A stretch of DNA of 54,544 nucleotides, taken from Candidatus Bathyarchaeia archaeon (GTDB taxonomy: Archaea; Thermoproteota; Bathyarchaeia; Bathyarchaeales; Bathycorpusculaceae). A program made the translations under genes and the position numbers. The notes below the pieces were generated by a model. The model saw nothing but the letters and a program-made list of their open reading frames with translations. It had not been told where the DNA came from and did no database searches. Below are positions 16,633-24,966 of the stretch, piece after piece (the stretch's first letter is position 1; each line of letters starts with the position of its first letter). The stretch is taken from positions 1 through 54,544 of the forward strand of contig JASEET010000007.1 in the NCBI GenBank assembly GCA_030019335.1, read 5' to 3'.

Positions 16633-17697
16633 GTGATTGATTTGCCTTTAAAACATCATCGAATGCAACTTCCAAGAGAAGTAATAGTCGGCAACGGAAC
16701 GATAGAACGCATCACAGAGGTCTCCCGTAGACTTGGATTCACAAAATCGGCGCTCATAATTGCAGGTTCAAAAACCTATGATGTAGCAGGAAAAACTGTT
16801 AAGGAGCTTCTCGAAGAAGACGGAATAGAAGTCAACAAGTCTATTGTTGAATCAGCTACAATTAAAGATGTTGAAGCTGTAGAAGAAAAGATAAAAGCCT
16901 TAAAGCCCCAGGTTGTTTTTGGAGTGGGCGGCGGAACAAAAATAGATGTAGCAAAATTAAGCTCAGCGCATCAAGAAATCCCATTTATAAGTGTTCCAAC
17001 AACAGCTTCCCATGACGGGATTGCAAGCCCCCTATCTTCTGTTAAATGCTTTGAAAAACCATATTCTGTTATGGCCCAAGCGCCCATAGCCATTATAGCA
17101 GACACAAACATAATAATGCAGGCACCTTGGCGCTTCGTCGTAAGTGGTTGCGGAGACGTGATCGCAAAATTCACAGCGGTGAAAGACTGGAAATTGTCAC
17201 ATGAAGAGAAAAATGAGTATTATGGGGAATATGCTGCAAGCCTAGCATTAATGAGCGCCAAACTTGTAATGCAAAACGCTGAGCTAATTAAGCCTGGAAA
17301 GGAAGAGGGTTTACGGGTGCTCCTAGAAGCTCTGATAAGTTGCGGGGTATCCATGAGCATTGCTGGAAGCAGCCGTCCCTGCAGCGGTTCTGAACACCTA
17401 TTCAGTCACGCACTTGACATTATTAAGCCTAATTATGCTATGCACGGTGAACAATGTGGTGTGGGAACAATAATGATGACTTACTTGCACAGGGCAAACT
17501 GGAAGCGTATAAGAAAAGCATTGAAGATGTTGGGTGCGCCTACAAACGCTCATGAGCTTGGCATAGAAAAGGAAGACGTGGTAAAAGCTTTAGAAATGGC
17601 TTCAACCATAAGACCAGAAAGATACACGATACTTAACAATCTGAATTTAAGCCATGAAGCTTGCGAAAGACTTGCAAAAGTAACAGAAGTCATATGA
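16633..17697 (+). CDS. egsA: sn-Glycerol-1-phosphate dehydrogenase
   Basis: 354-aa NAD(P)H-dependent enzyme reducing dihydroxyacetone phosphate to sn-glycerol-1-phosphate, the backbone of archaeal ether lipids. Evidence: REVIVGNGTIERITEV start, dinucleotide site VVFGVGGGTKIDVAK, VPTTASHDGIASPLSS, and zinc ligands in SGCGDVIAKF (Asp), SEHLFSHALD (His) and MHGEQCGVGT (His). Length is standard. The GTG at 16633 lacks a clear Shine-Dalgarno, but an upstream in-frame ATG is blocked by a stop. AATATAAAC near 16540 is a candidate TATA box. Divergent from psmB; ends 3 bases from the convergent FKBP gene. Confidence 0.96.
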   Translation: MIDLPLKHHRMQLPREVIVGNGTIERITEVSRRLGFTKSALIIAGSKTYDVAGKTVKELLEEDGIEVNKSIVESATIKDVEAVEEKIKALKPQVVFGVGGGTKIDVAKLSSAHQEIPFISVPTTASHDGIASPLSSVKCFEKPYSVMAQAPIAIIADTNIIMQAPWRFVVSGCGDVIAKFTAVKDWKLSHEEKNEYYGEYAASLALMSAKLVMQNAELIKPGKEEGLRVLLEALISCGVSMSIAGSSRPCSGSEHLFSHALDIIKPNYAMHGEQCGVGTIMMTYLHRANWKRIRKALKMLGAPTNAHELGIEKEDVVKALEMASTIRPERYTILNNLNLSHEACERLAKVTEVI

Positions 17698-17699
17698 AG

Positions 17700-18407
17700 C
17701 TAAGTTTTCGTTTCCTTTTTAGGTTCTGTTTTAAAGGTTTCAACGAATTTGACGGTAGTTATTTTCGGGAAAAATCTTTGCATATCTAAGGCTATGCCTC
17801 TTTTAGCCACCTGGATACCCTCTAAGTAGAAGGCTTCTTCAGGCATTTCTATGGTAACCGCTTTCTCTCTAACTGTGAATTTAAATTTGGATTCTTCTAC
17901 GACTGGTATTCTGCGATGGATAAGAGCCGATATTTTCTCCTTTATCGTTTTGAGTTTCTTCTGAATTGTTACCTCGTAAACTAGGGTTTTTCCCGCTAAC
18001 GGAGGATTAAAATCCAACAAAACACGTCCAGCACCTATGGTTCGCACGGTAGCCATTTTCCCATTATATTCAATACGCATTCCAAGATTGGGGGTTATTC
18101 CTTTAGCTGCTAAATGTCTTAGTGGAACACGTCTAACCTTTTCAGGGTCTCGTTCGCCAAATGCTTTTTCGGGTGGTATCTCAACAGATGTTTTTTTGTC
18201 GATTTCCATTGTTGTTAGGCTTTCATCCAACGCTTTAAGAACCCATCCCTCTCCGATAACTACAAGTTTTGGTTCGTAGATTTCACCTTCCTTGTATAAG
18301 CGTTCTTTTTTGGCTGTTTCTTCAATTGTCGTGTCGAAAACTTCGCCTGTTTCTTTCACTCTGGCGACGTAATCTATTAATATGAAATCTCCTTTCCGCA
18401 AAGTCAT
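17700..18407 (-). CDS. FKBP-type peptidyl-prolyl isomerase, long archaeal type
   Basis: 235-aa SlyD-like FKBP. Residues 1-85 and about 130-150 form the FKBP fold (KGDFILIDYVARVKETGEVF, GEGWVLKALDESL). An inserted chaperone (IF) domain lies between VEIPPEKAFGERDPEKVRRV and GAGRVLLDFNPPLAGKTLVY. A further 85-residue C-terminal domain (to LDMQRFFPKITTVKFVETF) marks the long archaeal class. It catalyses proline isomerisation and aids folding in the cytoplasm. ATG at 18407; a palindrome overlapping the probable TATA box lies about 45 bases upstream. Confidence 0.93.
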   Translation of the reverse strand: MTLRKGDFILIDYVARVKETGEVFDTTIEETAKKERLYKEGEIYEPKLVVIGEGWVLKALDESLTTMEIDKKTSVEIPPEKAFGERDPEKVRRVPLRHLAAKGITPNLGMRIEYNGKMATVRTIGAGRVLLDFNPPLAGKTLVYEVTIQKKLKTIKEKISALIHRRIPVVEESKFKFTVREKAVTIEMPEEAFYLEGIQVAKRGIALDMQRFFPKITTVKFVETFKTEPKKETKT

Positions 18408-18446
18408 GATGCATCATCTTTGAGAGCATTGCCAAAGTAAGTTTTG

Positions 18447-18462
18447 AGCTTTAATAAAAGCT
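18447..18462 (-). promoter_or_regulatory. Inverted repeat overlapping TATA-like element upstream of FKBP gene
   Basis: AGCTTT-AATA-AAAGCT is a perfect 6-base inverted repeat with a 4-base centre. Its minus-strand reading TTTTATTAAA is TATA-like, about 45 bases before the ATG at 18407. It could be an operator over the core promoter; chance in AT-rich DNA is possible. Confidence 0.35.
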
Positions 18463-18652
18463 TTCGCTCACTAAACTTTTCTTTAACTCCATTGATATAC
18501 CGGTGCTTTAGTTAGTCTGAATAAGCTTAGAGTATAATCAATTATGTGTGTCTGGAAACATTTCAAAACACATGGAGCCGTAAATGGCACAGTTGTCGTT
18601 AATTGATTTTGTTTTCCGCTACTGCAATGAATAAATCGGCTGACTTGCCTGA

Positions 18653-19021
18653 TTATTCACACTTGCAGCCGCTGGGCATTTTTTCCACTCTTTCAACGCT
18701 GAATACTTTAACTAGCTCAGATTTTATGTAGTTTGGCTCAAAACCCAGATGAACATCCCCCATTTTTTCTTTGAATTCTTTAAAGTTATGCTTACACAGA
18801 TCAACCAGTATTAGTTTTCCTCCATGTTTCATTGCTTCTTTCATGCTACTGAAGACTTCTGAAGGATTCTTGCAATGGTGTAGCATTAATATGGAGATTA
18901 TGGCATCGAAATGTGTAGGCAATGTTATTCCGAGTGATTCATACACTTTTCGAGACATGTTGAGGCTTTCATTGATTCGTTCAGCGATGCCCAACAACGG
19001 CGTAATTGATACTTTTTTCAC
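18653..19021 (-). pseudogene. Class I SAM methyltransferase remnant, SAM-binding N-terminus missing
   Basis: 122 aa matching only the second half of a class I methyltransferase: FDAIISILMLHHCKNPSEVF is motif IV and following helix, and SMKEAMKHGGKLILVDLCKH is the motif VI strand region. The glycine-rich motif I (DVGCGTG-like) and the acidic motif II are absent. The first 35 residues (SITPLLGIAERINESLNMSR) only faintly recall the region after motif I. It ends in Cys (PSGCKCE). The GTG start overlaps the stop of the 57-aa frame upstream by 4 bases, so it may still be translated. Enzyme activity is unlikely without motif I. Confidence 0.6.
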
Positions 19022-19191
19022 TTCAAATAGCTTTTTACTATTTCGTCCCGTTTTTCTGCCTCCTTCTCGGTGAAATATTCTATATTCTTTATGAGCGTTT
19101 CGATGTCAGGCAAGCCTAATTCTGTGAGGAATTTTCTGCAATCTACTTCCTCTAGATATCGCTCAAACACGGACAACATACATCCCAGCAT
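19018..19191 (-). CDS. Small hypothetical protein (57 aa) coupled to methyltransferase remnant
   Basis: ATG at 19191 begins MLGCMLSVFERYLEEVDCRK, continuing with an acidic helical stretch (LPDIETLIKNIEYFTEKEAE) and ending SYLK at a TGA whose bases overlap the GTG of the next gene (GTGA). No family recognised. It may be a real small protein or the leftover N-terminal helix of the disrupted methyltransferase. Confidence 0.4.
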   Translation of the reverse strand: MLGCMLSVFERYLEEVDCRKFLTELGLPDIETLIKNIEYFTEKEAEKRDEIVKSYLK

Positions 19192-19316
19192 TAATCAAAC
19201 ATCAAATTTATATTAATTTTGATCAGATATCTAATGTTAAGTCAAGAATAAGAGAAACTTAAGTTAATAATTTATTTAGTTCAACTTGTCTGTAATACAA
19301 GAAACAGGTGAAGCTT

Positions 19317-20099
19317 ATGAGCTTGATGTATTTCGAGGATGTATTCGTTGAATACCCGTATTTAACAACCATATTATGGGTAATTGTTATAGCGGCTGTC
19401 GCAGCGGTCTTAGAACGTCTAATCACAAGATGGTTGAGAAGGTTCATAAAACGGACGGAAATGCCGCCGGATGTTGGAAACGGACTGATATTAACGGCAC
19501 GACTCCTAGTATTAATCGGAGCGGTTGTGGCACTTCTAAACGTGGGCGGAATTCCCTCAGATATTTTGGTGGCTTTTTCTGCCATGGGAGGCGCCGCAAT
19601 TGGTTTTGCCTCCACACGCACTATTGGAAACTTTATAGCTGGACTATATCTTCTGATTACACGTCCATTCCGAGTGGGCGACTACGTCCGCATAGACGGT
19701 ATGGAAGGAATAGTGAAGGAAATAACCATAAACTATGCAAAGATTTTAACGCCAGCCAACACTGTGATTTCAATAAGCACTCAAAGGATTTTAGATAAAG
19801 AAATTACAAACTATCGATTTAGTGAAGAGGAATCAAACCTCTTCTGCTACGGATTCGAGTTGAACTTTGACCACTCATTGCCAACGGAAAAACTTGAAGA
19901 AATGCTGGATAGCGTTATCGAGCGTTATACAGAAAAACTACCGAAAAAACCAGAATATCAATTAACAAAGTTAACTAGACTTGAAAGGAATTACATGTTT
20001 TACATTTATGTTGAAGACCCAAGAGACATCTTCATACTTCAACCGCAATTGCTCAAAGAAATAACGCAGTCATGGGATAAAGCCAAAACCCAAAGTTAG
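19317..20099 (+). CDS. MscS-family small-conductance mechanosensitive channel
   Basis: About 260 aa, compact MscS. Two to three N-terminal membrane segments (TTILWVIVIAAVAAVLERLI and LILTARLLVLIGAVVALLNV, then the pore helix region VAFSAMGGAAIGFASTRTIG) are followed by the beta domain ITRPFRVGDYVRIDGMEGIV and the cytoplasmic alpha/beta vestibule. It is a safety valve for osmotic downshock in the cell membrane. The ATG at 19317 is preferred over GTG 19308 because AGGTGA lies just upstream of it. Stands alone. Confidence 0.9.
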   Translation: MSLMYFEDVFVEYPYLTTILWVIVIAAVAAVLERLITRWLRRFIKRTEMPPDVGNGLILTARLLVLIGAVVALLNVGGIPSDILVAFSAMGGAAIGFASTRTIGNFIAGLYLLITRPFRVGDYVRIDGMEGIVKEITINYAKILTPANTVISISTQRILDKEITNYRFSEEESNLFCYGFELNFDHSLPTEKLEEMLDSVIERYTEKLPKKPEYQLTKLTRLERNYMFYIYVEDPRDIFILQPQLLKEITQSWDKAKTQS

Positions 20100-20183
20100 T
20101 AAATGCGCACCCGCTTTCTCATTTGAACTTATATACGTAAACAGTTTAAAGCTTAACAAGAAACAAGAAGAGGTTTGATGTAA

Positions 20184-20483
20184 ATGTTAAAAGAAGCTCA
20201 AGATGCCGTTAAGAAAATTTCCTATGAAGCACATAAAAAGGAAGTTTTCACATCCAGTTTCTTCGTAACTCTTCTAACAGAACAAGTGGGGCAGGTTGCA
20301 GAAAAATACATTGATGAAGGAAGATTCGGTAAAGACATTGAGGTAGACATAGGAGACATAATCATAGTAAGTTTGGCCTACCTAAACTGGCTTGAAAAGG
20401 ATGCAACAGAAGCTTTCAAAAAATCCTTGGAAAAACATGAGAAAGCAATAAAACGCTTTACAGAACAAAAAGAAAGGCAGTAG
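20184..20483 (+). CDS. MazG-like helical protein (putative nucleotide pyrophosphohydrolase)
   Basis: 99 aa, all helical. The pattern of an acidic helix (LLTEQVGQVAEKYIDEG) followed by a second helix with DIGDIIIVSLAYLNWLEKDA and a basic final helix (KSLEKHEKAIKRF) follows the MazG/dUTPase-like ExxE ... ExxD arrangement, where acidic residues bind Mg2+ and cleave NTPs to NMP and PPi. The first motif is degenerate (TEQVGQV instead of EExxE), so activity is uncertain. ATG at 20184 after GAAGAGG. Monocistronic between mscS and a small minus-strand frame. Confidence 0.6.
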   Translation: MLKEAQDAVKKISYEAHKKEVFTSSFFVTLLTEQVGQVAEKYIDEGRFGKDIEVDIGDIIIVSLAYLNWLEKDATEAFKKSLEKHEKAIKRFTEQKERQ

Positions 20484-20605
20484 TTACATAGACTCCGTGA
20501 ATCCCCCATTTATGGTTTAGGTAAGCAGAATATACTTGTTGGCGGCGGAATCTCCGACAGATTCAATTCAAAAAGCTTGCTTCAGGTCTGCGGCATCCGC
20601 TTCGC

Positions 20606-20767
20606 TCACTCCACTTTAGCGGGAACTGGAGCATCACGAAGCTCCCTCAATGAGAGAAGCTCGTATGCTTTGTCAAAGTATTTTACAACGAACTCTCGAA
20701 CACTCGAGACGTTCACCTTTTTAAAGGATAACCATCTGAAAAGTTTTAAGTCTTCAATGTAATACAT
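20606..20767 (-). CDS. Small hypothetical frame (53 aa or slightly longer)
   Basis: ATG at 20767 opens MYYIEDLKLFRWLSFKKVNV and ends RELRDAPVPAKVE at a TGA at 20606. In frame upstream, TTG codons near 20785 would add LLRFVQ. The amino-acid composition (aromatic/charged helix, VREFVVKYFDKAYELLSLRE) looks like a real protein, not random sequence, but no family is recognised. It could be the C-terminal relic of a larger gene. It starts about 40 bases from the divergent 405-aa membrane protein. Confidence 0.35.
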   Translation of the reverse strand: MYYIEDLKLFRWLSFKKVNVSSVREFVVKYFDKAYELLSLRELRDAPVPAKVE

Positions 20768-20807
20768 TTGAACAAATCGCAACAATGATTTTAGTTATGA
20801 AAAAGAG

Positions 20808-22025
20808 ATGAGGTACATGGATAAAGATGGCATCCGTGTGGGAATTCACAATTTTTTTGTAGGTCTAGCACTAGTCCCAATAGTCATATGCAAATTCATC
20901 ATAGTGTGGTTGTCTGTAAACTCAACTGTTAGCAAGGCCAACAAAGTATTCAGCGAAAAACTGTTAAGAATGGGGTTACCTGAAGAGACAACTGAAACGC
21001 TTGCAAAAGAATACGCATCTATTAAAGATTACATATTTGAGGGATTTCTCAAAAGAAAAGATAAGATTCAATCTTCAAACGCTGGAAAAACCAGTAGTTC
21101 CCGAAAAGTTCTTATAAAAATATTGCCAGGCGGCCAAGTTTTTCTGCGAATAAAAAATGGCGATACCAAGGATGTTAAAAGTGCAATGTTACTGGATGCT
21201 ACTAAAACGATTATTTTGCTGGTTGGAGTTGCTCGTGCCTTAAAAAGAGACGTTTACTGGGTTGCCGTCTGTTTTGCATCTTATATTTTGTATTCTTTAT
21301 TTTTTGGACTAGCTTCCGAACTAGTTGCTAAACATCAAGATTCTTCAAATGGTCTTTTAGGAAGCATAATTAACACTATAGGAGAAGCCCTTTCAGACAC
21401 TAAGGTTATCACCATCGTCAGCTTAGCCTTGTCTTCCCATGCCATACTTGCCGCTCCCTTCGTGCCACTGTATCATATAATTCCAGGTTTAGACTTTGTT
21501 GAACACTATATAAGCGGTTTTGGAATAGGGTTATTTGCAACCAAGACGTATAGAACATTCATAAGCTATGTGTCATACAACAAAGCTTTAACGATACTCG
21601 GTTCAGCAGAATTAAGTCACCAAATTTCACTTTTTGAGATGAGTGCTGAGCTTCCCTTCGTATGTTACTCAAGCATCTTTGTAGGATTAGTTTGGGAAGG
21701 ATTAGAAGAGATTGTTGAAAAATTCACTCCGCGAGTGATCAACATCTTCTTTTGGAACGGAGTGGCAGACATACTCATGAATCTTTTAGGAGCCTTAACA
21801 GCTTACACGCTGGTACGTCGTTCCCTCATCATCAAAAAACAGAAAAACCGTTCAAAATCAAACGAGAAAAACGAAAAAGTTGGCTTGTTGGCTGTTAAGA
21901 GAACTTCAGATAGGATACTAACACACATGAAAGATGTGATAGACGGCGTATACTCTGAAAGCTCGGACAAAGATATTTCCAAGACTGTTGGAACTTACCA
22001 ATTAAAACCCGCTGAAAGAATGTAG
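20808..22025 (+). CDS. Polytopic membrane protein of unknown function (405 aa)
   Basis: Not firmly recognised. One N-terminal membrane helix (NFFVGLALVPIVICKFIIVW), a cytoplasmic-looking basic region (residues 40-125), then at least five hydrophobic segments and a charged C-terminal tail of about 65 residues. The C-terminal half has H in LYHIIPGLDFVEHYISGFGI and then WEGLEEIVEKF followed by GVADILMNLLGALTAY. This order (D-x-x-x-H-x-x-x-G, WExxE, D-x-x-x-N-x-x-G-A) recalls the YjdF/DUF2238 group of membrane proteins. That link is tentative. ATG at 20808; the next ATG at 20817 has GAGGT upstream. It lies in an accessory stretch with an ATPase relic. Confidence 0.75.
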   Translation: MRYMDKDGIRVGIHNFFVGLALVPIVICKFIIVWLSVNSTVSKANKVFSEKLLRMGLPEETTETLAKEYASIKDYIFEGFLKRKDKIQSSNAGKTSSSRKVLIKILPGGQVFLRIKNGDTKDVKSAMLLDATKTIILLVGVARALKRDVYWVAVCFASYILYSLFFGLASELVAKHQDSSNGLLGSIINTIGEALSDTKVITIVSLALSSHAILAAPFVPLYHIIPGLDFVEHYISGFGIGLFATKTYRTFISYVSYNKALTILGSAELSHQISLFEMSAELPFVCYSSIFVGLVWEGLEEIVEKFTPRVINIFFWNGVADILMNLLGALTAYTLVRRSLIIKKQKNRSKSNEKNEKVGLLAVKRTSDRILTHMKDVIDGVYSESSDKDISKTVGTYQLKPAERM

Positions 22026-22104
22026 TTGACACTTAGAAATAGTTACAAAGGTTATTTTGTGTTCTAAACCTATTAAGCTTCTTGAACTGTCTACGAAGTC
22101 TATA

Positions 22105-22550
22105 ATGTTAAATATGGATAACGAACTATCGAAATATTTGAAAATTTGGATAGTGAATTGCCCAGATATGGTAATAATTAGCGAGATAATTAACCAGAAT
22201 CCTTGGTGGAAGTACGGAAAGAATTTTGAGCATCACGATAGGACTCATCTAAAGCAAAGCAAAACCTGATTTTGAAGAGGAAGGATTTTGAGACAAGCAT
22301 GGAACCAAGTATAGCTTCTCGAAACTTGCAAGAGATGTCAAGACAATTCATCTAACAGCTATTGACTACTTGAAGTTGTTAGAAGAGTCGTTTATTCTAA
22401 CAGTGCTTCATGCATACGATTTCAACAAAAAAAGACATAAAATTCAAGGGAGCAAAGAAGGTATATTTTCAGTACCCATTCATATTTTATGCATTGAAAA
22501 GTTCTCTAAGCGGAAGAGGTGTAAACGATGTAACAGCTGAAATACCTTAA
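22105..22550 (+). pseudogene. Relic of an archaeal AAA ATPase with DUF4143-type C-terminus
   Basis: The N-terminal piece (MDNELSKYLKIWIVNCPDMV, then INQNPWWKYG) resembles the start of the AAA ATPases (NPWW motif just before the ATPase domain) common in archaeal accessory DNA. After about 22265 the sequence jumps to the C-terminal domain in another frame: DKHGTKYSFSKLARDVKTIH, then AIDYLKLLEESFILTVLHAY and DFNKKRHKIQGSK. A further shift near 22460 continues as KKVYFQYPFIFYALKSSLSG to a TAA at 22548. The whole ATP-binding domain is missing between the two ends, so this is a deleted, frameshifted remnant. It lies about 135 bases from tRNA-Gln. Confidence 0.7.
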
Positions 22551-22684
22551 TCGCTCCAGTTGAGACGTTTTTGTCGCTATTAAACAAGTCAAACTACAAC
22601 CTATAAGCATGCTTATAAAATCTACACGCCATTTCTGAAGCTTTCGATCACTTTTGAAAAATTCGCAAAACAAGCTTAATTTGA

Positions 22685-22760
22685 TGGTAGCCCGGGAGAG
22701 ATTCGAACTCTCGTCAGAGGCTCCAGAGGCCTCCATGCTTGACCGCTACACCACCGGGCT
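22685..22760 (-). tRNA. tRNA-Gln (anticodon CTG), CCA encoded
   Basis: Minus strand: acceptor AGCCCGG pairs with CCGGGCT; D-arm region GTGTAGCGGTCAAGCAT; anticodon stem GAGGC/GCCTC around loop CTCTGGA, giving anticodon CTG (Gln, codon CAG); T arm GAGAG-TTCGAAT-CTCTC; discriminator A at 22688 and genome-encoded CCA at 22687-22685. No intron. The archaeal CCA-adding enzyme is also present at 39194-40618. Confidence 0.95.
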
Positions 22761-22915
22761 TCACAATAAAATAACTAAAAGTTCTCTGTAATAATATTAA
22801 CGTTCGTTTGGATTTTAAAGAGAAAAACAAATATCATCCTGTTTTTCACAGCTTCTTCAATAAGGTAGCATCTTTGAGTGCTCGGGGTTACTCTTTCACA
22901 GCGCCATAACGTCTG

Positions 22916-22937
22916 CCCTGTTGGATTTTGAACAGGG
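22916..22937. repeat. Hairpin CCCTGTT/AACAGGG downstream of peptide importer operon
   Basis: A perfect 7-base-pair inverted repeat around an 8-base loop (GGATTTTG), about 60 bases beyond the last codon of the minus-strand importer operon. It would form a stem in the operon's 3' tail. Archaeal termination uses U-tracts and FttA, not hairpins, so an mRNA 3'-end stabiliser is a guess. Confidence 0.3.
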
Positions 22938-22996
22938 TAATCGTGGTTTCAGATTTCTCTTTAATAGCAATAACTAGCTGTGATCTCTTATCCATT

Positions 22997-23983
22997 TCAG
23001 CTTTTTATGAAATGACAAGCAACAAAGTGTTCTTTTTCAACTTCTGTTATCCGCGGTTCCTTTTTGGAGCATTCATCCCTTTTGTAGGGGCATCGTGAAT
23101 GAAACCTGCACCCTTGTGGTATATTGATTGCCGATGGAACCTCACCTGTAAGCTCTATCCTTTTCCTCTTCCGCTCAGGATTTGGGATTGGAATTGCAGA
23201 CAGCAAAGCTTGTGTATATGGATGCATGGGGTTCAAGAAAAGCGATTCTTTATTGCTCATCTCTACTATTTTCCCTAGGTACATGATAGCTATTCTGTCC
23301 GATATATATTTGGCAACCGCAAGGTCATGTGTGATGAATAGATAGGTTAACCCGAGATCTTTTCTAAGGTTTAGCATAAGGTCAATGAGTGCTGTTCTAA
23401 GGGACACGTCGATCATGGAGACTGGTTCATCCGCAACTATGAATTCTGGGTTAAAGATTATTGATCTTGCTAGGGCGACGCGTTGTCTTTGGCCTCCGCT
23501 GAGTTGATGAGGGTGCAAGTTGGTGAATTGTTCAGGAGGTGTTAATCCCACCTTCTCAAGCACTTCTAAAACAATTTCCTTCTTTTCTTTGCCTTTGGCT
23601 AAGTCGTGGATTTCAAGTGGATGACCAACAGCGTCAACTATTTTCATTCGCGGGTTAAGTGATGCATAAGGGTCTTGGAAGATGATTTGCATCTTTCTCC
23701 TGAGCAGTCTAAGTTTTTCACCTTTAAGTTTTGTGATGTCTGCTCCGTTGAAATAGATTTCACCTACTGTGGGTTCGAGGAGCCTTATGATAAGCCTGCC
23801 AGTTGTCGTTTTTCCACATCCGCTTTCCCCAGCTAAAGTAAATATCTCCCCCCTCTTTACTGAGAAAGTTATGTCATCGACAGCCTTGACATAACTCATT
23901 TTTCTAGCAAATAATTGTTCAAGAAAGCTTTTCTGAACTGGAAAATACTTTTTTAAATGTTCAACTTTCACGATTTCACTCAA
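22997..23983 (-). CDS. Oligo/dipeptide ABC importer ATPase (OppF/DppF-type)
   Basis: 328-aa nucleotide-binding subunit. Walker A GESGCGKTT, Q-loop IFQDPYASLNPRMK, signature LSGGQRQRVALARS, Walker B EFIVADEPVSMID and switch His ITHDLAVAKY are intact. The C-terminal oligopeptide-transporter domain has the [4Fe-4S]-type cysteine cluster region PQGCRFHSRCPYKRDECSKK. The start is taken as a TTG at 23983 that overlaps the preceding gene's TGA (TTGA), giving [15 protein letters not shown]; a longer frame to 24016 overlaps more. Last gene of the five-gene importer operon. Confidence 0.93.
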   Translation of the reverse strand: MSEIVKVEHLKKYFPVQKSFLEQLFARKMSYVKAVDDITFSVKRGEIFTLAGESGCGKTTTGRLIIRLLEPTVGEIYFNGADITKLKGEKLRLLRRKMQIIFQDPYASLNPRMKIVDAVGHPLEIHDLAKGKEKKEIVLEVLEKVGLTPPEQFTNLHPHQLSGGQRQRVALARSIIFNPEFIVADEPVSMIDVSLRTALIDLMLNLRKDLGLTYLFITHDLAVAKYISDRIAIMYLGKIVEMSNKESLFLNPMHPYTQALLSAIPIPNPERKRKRIELTGEVPSAINIPQGCRFHSRCPYKRDECSKKEPRITEVEKEHFVACHFIKS

Positions 23984-24954
23984 CTTTTGGCCCTTCCTCG
24001 TGAGTATTTGAAACATCTGACAAAGTGGTTGTGTCCGATATCAATTAAAGGAGGCTCTTTCGTTCGGCATATTTTCATGACATAGGAGCAACGAGGCCAA
24101 AAACGACAGCCTCTGGGAAGATTAAGCATGTTTGGTGGCGAACCCGGAATTGCTGCCAGTTTCTGATCAGCCAACTCAATGTTTGGAATGCTTTGCAAAA
24201 GTCCTTGTGTATATGGGTGCCTTGGATTTCTGTGCAGTTCTGTGCTGCTTGCGTGTTCAAACATATGCCCAGCATACAAAATGATAACCCTATCACATCT
24301 CTCCAAAATTATGCTTAAGTCATGCGATATTAGGATAAGCGCCATTCCATACGCATTACGCAGGCTTTCTAGAAGGTCTAGTATTTTCGCTTGGACTATT
24401 ACATCCAAGGCTGTTGTGGGCTCATCAGCAATTACTAGGTCAGGATTCAGAGCTGTCGCCAAGCCTATCATAATGCGTTGTCTCATTCCGCCGCTGAATT
24501 GGTGGGGATAATCGTTTATCCGTTCAGGCCGAATCCCCAGATCCTTAAGTACAGTCTTAGCACGTTCAAGTGCCTTTGCTTCTTTTACGTTAGGTTCATG
24601 TGTTCGTATCAATTCGGCAAAATGTGCACTAATTTTTTTAATAGGGTTTAGAGAAGTCATCGGGTCTTGAAAAATATATGCAACTTTTCTTCCTCTAATG
24701 AAACGTAACTCATGTTCCGGTAGTCTTACAATGTCTTTTCCATCAATTTTTACATGACCTTTCACTATGACACCGGGATAAGGGACGAGGCGTATTACAG
24801 AAAGCCCAAGAGTTGATTTTCCCGATCCGGATTCACCAACTAACCCTAATGTTTCACCTTTCTCTAAAGAGAAGGATACATCTTCAACGGCACGGATTGT
24901 TCCTCTACTTGTGCGGTAATCGACGGTTAATGAGCCAATCTTTAATAAGGGCAA
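23980..24954 (-). CDS. Oligo/dipeptide ABC importer ATPase (OppD/DppD-type)
   Basis: 324-aa first ATPase of the importer. Walker [13 protein letters not shown]-loop [14 protein letters not shown], signature [14 protein letters not shown] (M in place of Q, common in OppD), Walker [14 protein letters not shown] and switch SHDLSII. The C-terminal Cys-rich part [21 protein letters not shown] belongs to the same oligopeptide family extension as the partner ATPase. Starts 13 bases after the permease gene; its stop overlaps the next start by 4 bases. Confidence 0.93.
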   Translation of the reverse strand: MPLLKIGSLTVDYRTSRGTIRAVEDVSFSLEKGETLGLVGESGSGKSTLGLSVIRLVPYPGVIVKGHVKIDGKDIVRLPEHELRFIRGRKVAYIFQDPMTSLNPIKKISAHFAELIRTHEPNVKEAKALERAKTVLKDLGIRPERINDYPHQFSGGMRQRIMIGLATALNPDLVIADEPTTALDVIVQAKILDLLESLRNAYGMALILISHDLSIILERCDRVIILYAGHMFEHASSTELHRNPRHPYTQGLLQSIPNIELADQKLAAIPGSPPNMLNLPRGCRFWPRCSYVMKICRTKEPPLIDIGHNHFVRCFKYSRGRAKS

Positions 24955-24966
24955 TTTTCGTTCACC

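Noticed and set aside
22916-22937. Bacterial-type intrinsic terminator after the peptide importer operon
   Set aside because: The stem is not followed by a T run in the direction of transcription, and archaeal termination does not depend on hairpins.
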